Source of the DNA: Chara braunii
Lineage: Eukaryota; Streptophyta; Charophyceae; Charales; Characeae
Direction of reading: 5' to 3'
DNA: 21,046 nucleotides
Assembly: GCA_003427395.1 (NCBI GenBank)
Contig: BFEA01000051.1
Location: forward strand, 2,819,235-2,840,280
Shown piece by piece: positions 9,441 to 19,313 of this stretch. Numbering within the stretch: position 1 is the first letter of the stretch; each line of letters starts with the position of its first letter. The notes beneath the pieces were generated by a model that made no database searches, was not told where the DNA came from, and saw only the letters and a program-made list of their open reading frames with translations. A program made the translations under genes and the position numbers.

Positions 9441-10850
9441 GCCTTGATACGCTTGAGGGCCCCACAATGATGGTCAAAAGTACTCAGCGGTCTGGTCAAC
9501 TGAAGTCAAATCACCAATTGTAGATTCCCGTACGCATCTCCCACTTCACAGCAATACCCTCGACTGCAACGCACACCCTTTTTTTTTTTTTTTTTTCAGT
9601 CACAATATTTATCACTTAATCTAAACTATCGCTCCCGAGTCCACAAAGTTTGTGTTTAAGCGTTTCCCACCTCCGTGTTCTTACTCGAAATACGGTCACA
9701 ACGTACCAACTCCACTGATACAGTGTCTAGAGCAACATGCGCATCAACCAATTTGTTGCATTGGTCAGTGCGAGGGCTAGACGAAATGCAGTAGCAATCG
9801 ATTATGAATTCTTTCGTCGGCCAAGACGTAGTAGTCGCCACCGTAACACACCTCCGCAAGGCTCGGCAACAGTGTCTGACCGCCCATTAAAGTGCAGCCT
9901 CCAGCTATGGAATGCTGAGCCTGCTCAACTGCTGTTCACGGCATGTGTAACAACCCAACAAGTTTCAAATAATGGTGCACAACAAACCGTAGCATTCCCT
10001 CGCTTGGTCAAAGAAGCAGACCCAACCGTAGTGAGTGGGTGGATCCCTGTTCAAGCGTAGCTATCGACCCTTAAGCTTGCCGATCAAAGATCGGCAATCC
10101 ACTCTTAATAACCCCCGTACTTCGCAATATGCACCACCAGATGTCCCGCATAGGTACACAACAAAAATACTCAACAAGCACAGCAAACGCAATTATCTTG
10201 GTATTGAACTGTACTCTCCCCGCAACAGCGCCGGTTTCACATGTCCATCTGTCCGTGCGAGATTCAAAGAAGGGGCTACCGCTAAACAAAGTCGGATGCG
10301 AAATGTCTCGGCGCAGGGTTGTGCGCATGGCTCCACCCGCTGTGCCACCGTAGAGCGACCCCCCCCCCTCTTCTTTATGAGGACCAAGTCCAAACTTCTG
10401 CTAAGGGCAAACTCGACCCGATGTTGTGGCGTCTCCGAACGCACGATGGCGAGTGTCCTTTCCACCAACACAGGATGACTCCCACTACTGACGAATGGGA
10501 GGACCAGCCTGCGTACCAGTCTATCTCATCAAACTTCGCTCGGCCTCTAGGCAAGTATACGACCTGCGGCTCGACTCACACTACTTCAATCTTTAGGATA
10601 GGCAGGTTCGGAATGAATTTTCCGCAAATTTGCAGAGACATGCACTCCCTTCAGCCAGACGCCCAGAGAACCTAGAGAGGTGCTGCCTCCAAAGACACGT
10701 CGAGCACGCACCGACCAATCAGGTAGGTCTCTAACCCTGCAGTTGATCTCTCGCTCAGTGGTACTAGGACGAGCAATAATGAAATGCACCTTTCACTAAA
10801 GGCAGCCAGATACATCCGTCACTCGAACCTCTCCAATCAGCTCAATCCGT
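9441..10850. other. Spacer, left part: A/C-rich, no recognised gene
   Basis: Clear mirror homology to the right arm fades inward of 9440. A 17-bp poly-T lies near 9581-9597. Several plus-strand frames of 100-147 codons overlap here (9737-10060, 10035-10478, 10319-10675). They have no recognisable domains and no paralogue, and they are rich in Arg/Ser/Thr/Pro, as expected of chance frames in A/C-skewed DNA. Confidence 0.5.
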
Positions 10851-10864
10851 AGTCAAGTAGATCA

Positions 10865-11330
10865 AAATTTAACTTCTTCCTTTCTCAATCTAACACCTCC
10901 ACTCGATTCGCCTTATCGGGAAGCCCCTAACTATTCCTCCCCTCCTTCAAATCTGATTCGAAACGAGCAGGATATGCTCGTTTTCTCTTTCTCCTCCCCC
11001 ATAGCTAGGCGCATCACTTTTTCTATCTAACTCTCATCCTACTAACCTACTACTAAAACTAACACTGGATTTGAAATCGCCCATTCCTAAAAACCCACAA
11101 CGCTACTTTCCTCGGCGGATTCCAACGAGAAATGAATGAGTTTCGTGATAATCATCCTCTTCCATCTCTGTCATCGCTTCTACTCCGCGCCCATCGTTTT
11201 TCCTTTACCTTACCTTTTACTCACTCTCTCCTCAAACTGACTGTAGATTCGTATTAGTTGTCCTTCAGAACCCCTACAACCTTTCTTTCAAGTTTCCCAC
11301 CTCAATCCGCGAAAAATCGGACAAGCAACC
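10865..11330. repeat. Pyrimidine-rich tract with partial mirror in 13490-13745
   Basis: Strongly C/T-skewed plus strand. Segment 10888-10912 (caatctaacacctccactcg) corresponds to the reverse complement of 13722-13746, and the TGCTCGTTTTCT element near 10977 corresponds to the complement of AAACGAGCA near 13677. Beyond these anchors the similarity could be shared base composition. Confidence 0.45.
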
Positions 11331-12650
11331 CACCCATAGCTGTGCTCAGCTAGTCTTCCGCCATCTCTACTTTAGTTGTACCTGGCGTTAAACCCCGACC
11401 AGGTTCATTCATTCTTTTCCCTACTATCTTTCTGCAGTTGACGCCCTCTCCCCGGTCCGTTCCTTCCTTACGCGCATTCCCCCTTTGCGCTATGGTGGTG
11501 CATACCGCTACATGTCGGAAGTCAGCGATCAAGGAAGTTGAAATTTGCTACATGTGTAGCCACTTACCCGCCGAAACGATCCGCTTGACAACACCTGGCG
11601 CTGTGATGTTCGGGCCAGTTCATCGCTACCGCGGGTAGGAGGACGCTGCCCTGCTGTGTGTCGCCGTCGTAGCAACCCTTCTCAAGCCGAGAGTTTCGAA
11701 GACCGAGGTCAGTGGCGGGTTCCAAGTGTGTCGCCTAGTGGCCTATCGCCCCTCGTCTCTCAACGCCCCCCCCCACCCCCCCCCTTGCAAACAATGTCGA
11801 GGAATCCGGGTGCGGCCCTGCTGTAGGGCCTATGCGTGGGCCTCCGTGAAATTGGGTCCGGTGCTGCGCTCGGTGGCAGCAGCAAAATACTCAATTGAGA
11901 ATTTTGAGAATCGAAGTGAAGAAGAGGACCCACGCGGCTGGCCACGGTGCCCTGTCTGCGGCCCTTGCTGTTGTGCCCTGGGCTGCCTCGTCAGGCTCAG
12001 CCTGCCGCTCTCCGGGTCCAACGGTCATGCTCACAATCAGTCCTTCCACGACAACTGACGGGTGGTAACCCGTGTACCTGCAACGAGGAGCTATCCTGAG
12101 ACCGCAGCCTCACAGACCAGCTCAGAATATTCCCAAATCTCCCTTCTTCTTTAGGCTATCGACACTCTCCAAGTGGGACGCGAAAGAAGCCACGACCACG
12201 GACCCCACACACGTTGGTCTCCCCAGTCCAAGCTTCAAGACAGACGGGGCAGAGAAATCTTGACAACACTTCTAAATACGCGGAATCCGAACGGGCCCGT
12301 TAAAAGAGGCGCGTACTCAAGATCCTCGACCGTCTCGATGACCTCCGAGTCTAAATCCAGCGTCTTGCCTGAGTCAAGGAGCACCGGAGCAAATTAATAA
12401 TAATACGACAATAAATGATAAAAACACTTAGAAGTTTTTAATCGTCAGAAGACGGTGAACGAGAATAAAACAGGAAATGTTGGCGCCGTCCTAAACACAG
12501 ATAACGACAAAACCAATGGGGATACCCCCGCCGGACCCTCCGCGCTATTCTGATATCCCGCGTCGTCACCGCTCGATCTTGATCTCTGATGATAAAAGTT
12601 CGATGTTGTAACCAATAAAGTTAGGTCCTAAGCTAAGCCTAGTACTAGCG
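11331..12650. other. Spacer, central part: GC-richer, no recognised gene
   Basis: Between about 11440 and 12400 the DNA is more GC-rich than its surroundings and includes C runs at 11766-11784. A plus-strand frame at 11726-12058 (110 codons) ends in a cysteine-rich stretch (CPVCGPCCCALGC). It has no recognisable fold and no supporting paralogue. I would not call it a gene. From 12390 the sequence turns AT-rich. Confidence 0.4.
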
Positions 12651-12654
12651 GACC

Positions 12655-13050
12655 CCTATATAAACTAATACTGCGCAACGCGCGGATCTACCGAAATGTT
12701 TTGAAATTCACATGGTTATCGACGCCGTCCTCCACACGTACGCTCAAGTCATAAGCAAGCGCATCAATCACAAGACAATCTTTGAAATCCTAGTTCAATT
12801 AGAAGCAAAATTTGGTCGGCGACCAACGTTGGTTTTCACAATCATAAAAAAGAATAGAGATCACGCGTGTCTTCAATCTGCGCGCCTCCACACTCTCTAC
12901 TCTAGTCAAACATTCAATCAACGTGAACCATTGTGACAGACACGGCCGCGTTTCACGCGGTATACTTAAACTTTAATCCAAACTTATTGTCTGTCGCTTG
13001 CAAAAATTAGGACGGATAACCTTGTAAGGGTATTTGCACGGACATCGAGG
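12655..13050 (+). repeat. Segment upstream of U6, direct partner of 4575-4965
   Basis: Partner of the inverted copy described at 4575-4965. It includes a 74-codon open frame (12712-12936), but the other copy shifts frame at an A run, so protein coding is not supported. It ends about 150 bp before the U6 TATA-like box. Confidence 0.75.
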
Positions 13051-13200
13051 CGTCTATTAAATTTGAACGATGATTGACGGGCTTATCTCAAACGGTACAC
13101 CCACAAAACCATTGAAATACAAATTGAAGTTCAAATCCAGATGACGGGACTTAAGGAGTAAGACCAAGTATTTCTAATATGTCTAAGGTCAGCCCCCTCG

Positions 13201-13206
13201 TATATG
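13201..13206 (+). promoter_or_regulatory. TATA-like box of U6 locus
   Basis: TATATG begins exactly 30 bp upstream of the predicted first base of the U6-like RNA (13231). That is the spacing used by TATA-dependent RNA polymerase III snRNA promoters. No canonical plant upstream sequence element (TCCCACATCG) is seen in the 100 bp before it. Confidence 0.45.
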
Positions 13207-13230
13207 CCTTGGGGCTACGGTCTTGTCCGA

Positions 13231-13329
13231 GTCCTTCGGGACATCCGTTAAAATTAGAACGATACGAAGATGAGCATGGCCCATGCGCAAAGATGACACA
13301 TATAAATCGATAAAAGGTCTGAGTGTTTT
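13231..13329 (+). ncRNA. U6: U6 snRNA-like gene, probably a pseudogene
   Basis: U6 is the catalytic snRNA of the major spliceosome. This copy has a perfect 5' hairpin GTCC-TTCG-GGAC (13231-13242) followed by ATCCGTTAAAATTAGAACGA, the plant-type entry to U6. The catalytic AGC triad lies in GATGAGCATGGCCCATGCGC, followed by AAAGATGACAC and ATAAATCGATAAAAGGTCT. Compared with the conserved ACGATACAGAGAAGATTAGC, three bases are missing within the ACAGAGA box (here ACGATACGAAGATGAGC), which normally pairs with the 5' splice site. The closing stem of the internal stem-loop is also weakened, because CGCA is replaced by CATA opposite TGCG. Length to the first T run is about 99 nt, against about 102 in plants. 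With the TATA-like box and 3' T runs intact it could still be transcribed, but normal function is unlikely. Confidence 0.88.
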
Positions 13330-13341
13330 CTTTTTCTTTTT
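13326..13341 (+). terminator. Pol III T-run terminator of U6 locus
   Basis: TTTT-C-TTTTT-C-TTTTT directly after the U6-like body, as expected for RNA polymerase III termination and for the 3' oligo-U of U6. Confidence 0.65.
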
Positions 13342-14850
13342 AGCTTTTCCGATACGTATTTTAGTCGGACTAACAAGGGATTGCGCTATGGGAAGTGGAG
13401 CGAAGTGAAGTCAACGAAATAGAAAAAAAAAAACACGACGAAGACAAGGAACAGACGGGCAATAGGGTAAGAGATGGTGTGTTTGCCGGTTCGTTGTCAA
13501 AACTGGGTTGGATAAAGAGCTATCTGGGGTTCTTAGGCTAGGGCAAGTCGAATGACGTGGCTGGATTGTTTATTGAGTACAGGAAGGCGGGGTAGAAAAT
13601 AAGATAGTGTCGGGAAAGAGTCTACGAGGATGAACGAGAGGAGAAAAGGTTGTATCTCGCTGGTTTTGAAATAAAAAACGAGCAGGTGAGAGTGCATTTC
13701 AGGGGTTTTCATGCATACCGAATCTAGTGGTGGTGTTAGATTTTGTGAGGGATGTCAGGCTTAGATGGAGTGGGGGTTTGGGTCACGATAGAAGACATGG
13801 GAGGTTCCCGAAATGGGCGAAGGAGGAGAGTGTTTACCTATGTTGGTCATTCCGGATTCATTTCGAGCGAACTAGAATGTGGAGTAGAGGTCTATGAGTA
13901 TCGGGAGGAAGGTCACATAGTGGAAAATGAGAGTTGTATGGTTAATCTCACGCTGTATGGGTGAGGAACTATGCACTGTGAGGAGTTCGAACTAAGAAGA
14001 AACGTTATGTATTGATGTACCTACCCATGCTTTAGCGAAAGATTTATTCACATTTTTGCACTTTTGTTGGGAAGTGTAGCACGACGCAAGATTGACGGGG
14101 TGCAACTCGTTATGCCCATACGTTCACCATGCTTGTCGAAATCGTTATGATTTTCTTCGTGTTGAGGTCGTGACATTCTTCGCGGGTGGTGGTCGCGTTT
14201 TAGTGTTCGTTGATCATGCTTGCCGTCGTAGTTGTGCTCATCCTTGTGTCCGCTGACGTGACTGGTCGCGTTCTATTCTGCTCCTTTTGGTGTTGACAAT
14301 TGTGATCACCTTGGTGTTGCTCGCCTCATGACCATCGTCAAGGTCGTCGCGCCACTAGTTGTAGCGGTTGGTTCATATTCCGGTGCTAGTTGCCTCTACG
14401 AAGGAGTCTTTGTCCACAATGGTGATCATGCTCATATTATAAGTGTCAATATACCAGTTATTGTGACCATCGTACTACTAACTCTTCATCAACACAGTTA
14501 TTCTCGTCACATAGCGTGAATTTCGTTTGTTTCAAATTATGATTATTTTCATGCTTGAAGTCGCCTACCCTGCTGTGCCTGGAATTAACCGTATGAACCC
14601 GGTTGAAAACTTGGTCGGATGAATTTAGAGGGAGCGGAACACAGATGAGGGTGAAACTTGAAGAGATAAGGAGCAAGAAAGTGAACGGGGAATGAGAAAA
14701 TGTTAAAGAGGCGGAGAATAGTGTTAGGAGGCTAACGAGCGATGGAGGGGAATACCTACCTTGGAGCATTGGCAATGTGAGTTGAGCTGAAATTCGAGCT
14801 ACAGTGTCAAACTAACCGTTAATCGAACCCAGGCAAGAGTGTATCTTCCG
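13342..14850. other. Spacer, right part: G/T-rich, no recognised gene
   Basis: The plus strand is G/T- and purine-skewed, opposite in sense to 9441-12400. Short segments (13490-13745, 14600-14760) resemble the reverse complement of the pyrimidine tract at 10865-11330. The only longish frames are a plus-strand one at 13752-13964 and a minus-strand one at 14458-14775, the latter Ser/Leu/Phe-rich from pyrimidine composition. Neither resembles a known protein. Confidence 0.4.
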
Positions 14851-15240
14851 CTAGAACCTCTGCTCAAAATAGAGCATACCCCTGTACTCTATTAAAAACG
14901 ATGTAAACGCAGTCGAACTCAACAAAAAGTTGTTTATGTCGCGACAAGGTGCAATCAACATGCACCAATACAGCAAGGCACAACCAAAGCAACGTGGCAC
15001 GACAATACACAACAAAAGTTTGGCGTACGCAATAATCTCTTACTTGATTGTGAGCAAGCAGCAACGCCTAACAAAAAATACAATAGGGAAAGAGCACAAC
15101 AAACGCGGTGCCCAGTAAAAAGCAACTATTCAGAACATAGTTTAACACTTGCGATTGTGAGCAATGACGAGAATGTTCCCATCACCTGCAACAAACCAGC
15201 AAAACGTCTATGCAATAGCCGCTACTGCGTACTAATATAT
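14851..15240. other. A/C-rich island with opposite strand skew to its surroundings
   Basis: About 390 bp rich in CAA/ACA/GCAA words, embedded in G/T-rich DNA on both sides. The reversed skew suggests a micro-inversion or an insertion. I could not find its partner elsewhere in the window. Confidence 0.45.
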
Positions 15241-15696
15241 GAAGTATTTGTCAATGTCGACTTCGCAGACCACTGTCCATAGGGATAAAAATATTTGATC
15301 TCAACTCATATCACTTTGTTTATCCTTAAACAACCAAGTTATACCTAGTCAAACTCCTCTTTGTAGCGCAATCTGACTACTCAATGTAATATTTATTTAG
15401 TAATCCTAAATATCCAATAAGTTGAATTGACCCTTTTTTATATCTTAAGAGTTTGACTTCTCTTCTTATATTATTCTTAATGTAAGTCTAGTTTGTGTTT
15501 GGAGAGGAAGTCAGCAAGTGGGATTCCAACCCGTAGAACCGCACCAAAACTTCTAGGGAGTCCACCCACCGATTGCGGAAGTTGTGTCGGAGCCTATGCG
15601 AGGTTTTGGAGTCAAATAACAATCAGATATATCACATTTCTGCCTTGTGTGAACCCACTATACCCCCACCACTACATCTCTCTAGTTTGTCTGAGA

Positions 15697-15772
15697 GGTA
15701 TGCATGCGTTCCTTTATGAATTTTGTTTTCATTTTTATAACTTAATCAGATTTATTGAAGGAATGCATGCCT
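15697..15772. repeat. Imperfect hairpin with ATGCATGC stems
   Basis: TATGCATGCGTTCCTTTA (15697-15714) and TGAAGGAATGCATGCC (15756-15771) form inverted arms around a 40-bp AT-rich loop. The left-arm counterpart (about 9076-9160) keeps the CATTCCTT and GGGAACAC..GCATAC parts, so the stem has been partly lost there. Confidence 0.55.
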
Positions 15773-15899
15773 GAATTTCAGTTTCATTTTTATTTTTTGA
15801 CTGAAATTGGATTAAGGGATGAATTTGGGGGAAGGTGAGAATAAGTTAGTATTTTCTTGTGTTGATTGAATTTTTTTTTGTTTAAATTATGTTTCCTTT

Positions 15900-16125
15900 G
15901 CAACTAGACAATGTGACTTCGATCAGGTCTAATTGTTGTAAATAATTGTTGATTTATCTTCTGTACAGTCAAACAATGTGGTTTCGGACAGACTTGGCTA
16001 TTGTATTATTTTGTCTTCTTAGCAATTAGACAATGTGACTTCGGTCATGTCTTGTTATTATTATTGTGGTGATTTGCTTCTTGAAAGAGTTTAAGAGTTG
16101 AGTGTTGTGGCTTCGATCAGATCCG
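15900..16125 (+). repeat. ~65-bp tandem units, right arm only
   Basis: Four copies of ACAATGTGACTTCGRTCAGGTCT-type sequence, at about 15907, 15972, 16028 and 16103 (spacing about 57-75 bp). I do not see this array in the left arm, so it expanded or survived only on this side. Confidence 0.65.
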
Positions 16126-16149
16126 ACTACTTTTTTTTTTGGGGGGGGG

Positions 16150-16640
16150 ATAATTTTTGATGAAGGGCTAAGCATTGTTTCTAATATGAATGGTTTAGCT
16201 TGAAATCATACACTAAACACAAAAGAGTATAATTGAAAAACAATTATCTATATTTGTATGTGAACAGATGTTAGGCATTGTTTCCAATTTGAATGGCTTA
16301 GCTTAAGCCATGTCACAAAGAAGAGAGATGAAGTTAAGAGTAATATTGAAAGTAAATTGGGCAAGTTGAATATTGTCTCTAAGATGATTGACTTTGTCCC
16401 CTGCCTATATTTTGAAGACAAGTCTAAAAGTTGTTAAACTTTGAATATTTAAACAACTCAGGGCGACTATTCATTGTTTCTAAGATGAATGGTCTAATCG
16501 CATGCCCAAAGAAGAAAAAAAAAATTGTGCAACTTGTTCGTGTATAACTACGACAAAGGGTTGAGCATTGTTTCTAAATTGAATGACCTAACTCAATGCC
16601 CTATGTAAGCCTGGGTGAAAAGGTAAAAGCCTGAGGGTTC
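16150..16640 (-). repeat. ~98-bp motif array, right arm (five units)
   Basis: Reverse complement of the left-arm motif. CATTGTTTCTAA-TGAATGG recurs at about 16173, 16276, 16372, 16470 and 16568, giving near-regular 96-103-bp spacing with no MITE inside. Confidence 0.85.
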
Positions 16641-16854
16641 AACCAACTACTTGAATAAAAGAAATAACTTGAGATTTTTAGTTAGAGTACTTACCCATTA
16701 TAGTATAAATTTGTATGTGATTGAGTGAGAGTTCTGCTTAGTCTAAGTATCATCTTTGATAGCTAGTTGCTTTAGATGCTCGCCATATTTGGAGATATAG
16801 GAGTAAGCTCAATTTCTACATTTTTTTAGCTAAGTATATTTTTCGTACTTGACT

Positions 16855-18250
16855 TTGTATAAGTTTTGGAAAGTCATTTTCGCTAAGGGAAGTGATACCC
16901 ATTCTGGAAAGTCACTTTCGCTAAGGGAAGTGCTACCCAATTTTTTGCAAAACCCAAAAGTGAGTCAAATTTGACCTTTGCAAATTTTAACTTTTGTCTG
17001 AGTTTTATATATGGCTTCAGGATTGCCGGCGTTCGGGACGGGCCGAACGCCCGAACATTCGGCACCCCCTCTCGACGCGTTTGGCCGTTCGGCCGAATGC
17101 GGATTAAAAAAATAATAATAATAAAAAAATAAAAAAAATAAAAAAAAATCTGAAAATAAATAAATATTATGCAGAAGAGTAAACGAAACAACATTTGCCT
17201 CAACGTTATATCCAAATTTTTTACCAAATTTGAAATAAAAATCAAATACTAAAAATAAATAATAATAATAAAAATTAGAAAAAATAAAACGAAAATTAAA
17301 TTATTGAGTGGGCGAGCACGTTTTTGACATCGCCATCTTTGGAGATTTTTTTTTTTTTTTTTGCCATAACAAATGCTGTGAAAATTTATATATGTGTATC
17401 TTACATAATAAAGAATCTACGAATAAAGTTTGAAAAAATAATAAATTGTTTTATGACCCGAAATAAAGGAAAAACAAAAAGTGAAAAGAAAAAAAAAATA
17501 AAAATTGTGAGGGAGCAAGCAAGTTTTGACACCACCACCTTTAAGGATTTTTCAGTTTTTTTTGCCGAAACGGAATGACTTCAAAATTAAGCGGGAGATA
17601 CCTTAGATGATAAAGAACTCGCAAAAAAACTTTCAGAAAAAAACAACAATATTTAGGTGCCAAAATATTTTTTTGCGGGGTCTGAACCCCTTCGAGTTCG
17701 GGCCCCATCACGGTACGGGAACCTGAACGCCCGAACGTTCGGGGGTCAGCTTATGGGCCTCCGTACGTTCGGCCTGGCAACATTGTCTAGCTTAGTAAAA
17801 ATATGAGAAACCTATTTTCCTAAGGGAAGTGTTGTCAAAATTTTTAATAAATCAAGGAGTTAGACAAAATTTGACTTCGTAAAACCAGAGTTATTTTTAA
17901 ATTTTGTATTTAACTTTGTATAAATTTTGGAATGACACTTTCTCTACGGGAAGTGTTGTCGAAATTTGTATAAATCTAAAGAGTTTGTTAGATTTTGTCT
18001 TTGAGAAACTTGAGTTTTATCTTGAGTTCATAACCGACTTAGTATAAATCTGGGAAACCTACTTGTCTAAAGGAGATCCTACCCATGTTTTTACTAAATC
18101 AGGGAGTCGGACAAAATTTAACTTGTAATAGTTAAGAACCGTTTTCAGATTTCATATTCAGCCGAGTATAAATTACGGAAATATACTTTCTTTAACGGGA
18201 GTGTTGTCGAATTTTTCTTAGTTTCGATGAGTTTTATTATATTTTGATAG
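16855..18250 (-). repeat. ~124-bp tandem array, right arm (about five units, split by hAT-like element)
   Basis: Landmark TAGTATAAATTTTGG-like starts occur at about 16855, 17793, 17918, 18039 and 18164. Each is followed by CTAAGGGAAGTG-TACCC and by ACAAAATTTGACTT. A local 38-bp tandem duplication (16868-16900 and 16906-16938) lengthens the first unit. Removing 17018-17785 and one 8-bp target copy restores unit periodicity. Confidence 0.8.
17018..17785. mobile_element. 768-bp non-autonomous hAT-like element
   Basis: The ends are CAGGATTGCC at 17018 and GGCAACATTG at 17785 (reverse complement CAATGTTGCC), the CA-start form of hAT termini. Flanking octamers TATGGCTT (17010-17017) and TCTAGCTT (17786-17793) match at 6 of 8 positions, the 8-bp target duplication size of hAT elements. 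The subterminal regions are full of GTTCGG/CCGAAC words (17028-17102 and 17690-17775). The interior is AT-rich and contains a ~200-bp direct duplication (about 17308-17440 and 17507-17645). There is no transposase frame. The insertion splits a 124-bp tandem unit, and the left arm lacks it. Confidence 0.82.
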
Positions 18251-18890
18251 AAAGTATCTTGGCAACCCACCCTGTATAGATGCTGCCGAAATTTTCGTTA
18301 TTCTCTTAGCATTCACTTAAAGGTAAATTTGAATTTAGTCATGAAAATATATTAAGTGAGATATGATATGAGAGTTTATTCTTCATACACTTGTATTTAG
18401 CATTTGAGAATTGATATGCGTTGTGTTACATGTCATTTTTTCGATCATTTCAATTTAAAATCTGACTAGTTTCAGCATGATCCTACGGTGATCCTCTTCT
18501 GTTTTCTTTTGATATTATCTTTTGATAACATATTTATTTTCGACTCAACTCTTATTCATTCTTGCTACTTAACCTAAGGCTTTAACCTATGTGGGTTGAA
18601 TTGTTTATTTGAGTTTTTACCTATATTTTATTAAATGGTAATTTAAAAAGGACTGAGTGTTTTATTTTGGAAGGTTTGACAAAGGTTGGGGTTCGTATGA
18701 ATAAGGCAATGGGTATGAGTTGACCCCGCGTAGTGTGTGCTCTGTCGATGTGAAATTTTTTATATGATTGCATATATGTTTTGTGAGTCGAAATTTATAT
18801 TTGACTTACCTGCGATCATACATATATTTTTTAAGGGAGTCACACTGTCATTATGAGAAGTGATCGCCTCGTGTCTTATAACCCTATTAC

Positions 18891-19313
18891 TGTGTAGCAT
18901 CGTGTTCGGGTTCGGTGATTGAACCCGAACGCTCGAGACCGAACGTGAGCGAGTGCCGAAACTCTCTGAACGTGAACATAAAAATATTTATAAAAAAAAA
19001 AACATAGTTCTCTGAAAAATCTGAACAAAAAAAATGTTATGTAAAATAATCATACAAACAACTTTTGTTGAGGAAGTATGCTTAAATTCCTAACCAAACT
19101 CGAGTCAAAATTAAAAAATAATTTTTTTTTTTTTTTTTTTAATATGTTCGGCCAAACACGTTCGGGAGGCGTTCGACCAAACACGTTCGGGAGGTGTTTA
19201 ACCGAACAGGTTCGAGAGATGTTCAGCTGAACACGTTCGGGGGGCGTTCGGCCAAACACCCGAACATGTTCGGACGTTCGCAAAAGCTTCGAATATGTTC
19301 GGTGTGCTACACA
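18891..19313. mobile_element. ~423-bp non-autonomous hAT-like element with 25-bp subterminal array
   Basis: Termini TGTGTAGCA (18891-18899) and TGCTACACA (19305-19313) are perfect 9-bp inverted repeats. Candidate 8-bp target copies are ACCCTATT (18881-18888) and ACCGTATT (19314-19321), 7 of 8 matching but offset by two bases at the left. GTTCGG/CGAAC words fill both subterminal regions. The AT-rich middle (19010-19110) resembles 17155-17235 of the larger element, placing both in one family. The colinear left-arm region near 6800-6850 lacks it. Confidence 0.7.
19146..19273. repeat. 25-bp tandem array inside hAT-like element
   Basis: Four exact-length 25-bp units start at 19146, 19171, 19196 and 19221, followed by a partial unit from 19246. 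Each begins GTTCGRCC or a variant and contains CCRAACACGTTCGGG near its middle. The fixed length and recurring GTTCGG cores suit transposase-binding subterminal repeats. Confidence 0.85.

Noticed and set aside
10035-10478. Longest plus-strand frame of the main piece (147 codons).
   Set aside because: No recognisable domain, an overlapping open frame on the other strand, no paralogue and no bounded codon pattern. Expected by chance in A/C-skewed DNA.
11726-12058. Cysteine-rich 110-codon frame ending in CPVCGPCCCALGC.
   Set aside because: The cysteine spacing fits no zinc-binding or toxin family I can name, and GC-rich composition explains it.
4731-12936. Apparent shared peptide (..LQ-AR-HTLYS..) between the 12712-12936 frame and its inverted copy near 4740-4902.
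   Set aside because: A 10-A run at 4800-4809 shifts the frame between the N- and C-terminal parts, so the similarity reflects DNA homology and not a conserved reading frame.
13120-13150. GTTCAAATCC resembling a tRNA T-loop.
   Set aside because: No acceptor, D or anticodon arm can be folded around it.
16150-16640. Regularly spaced repeats considered as a CRISPR array.
   Set aside because: Units diverge, there are no unique spacers between exact repeats, there are no cas genes and the context is eukaryotic.
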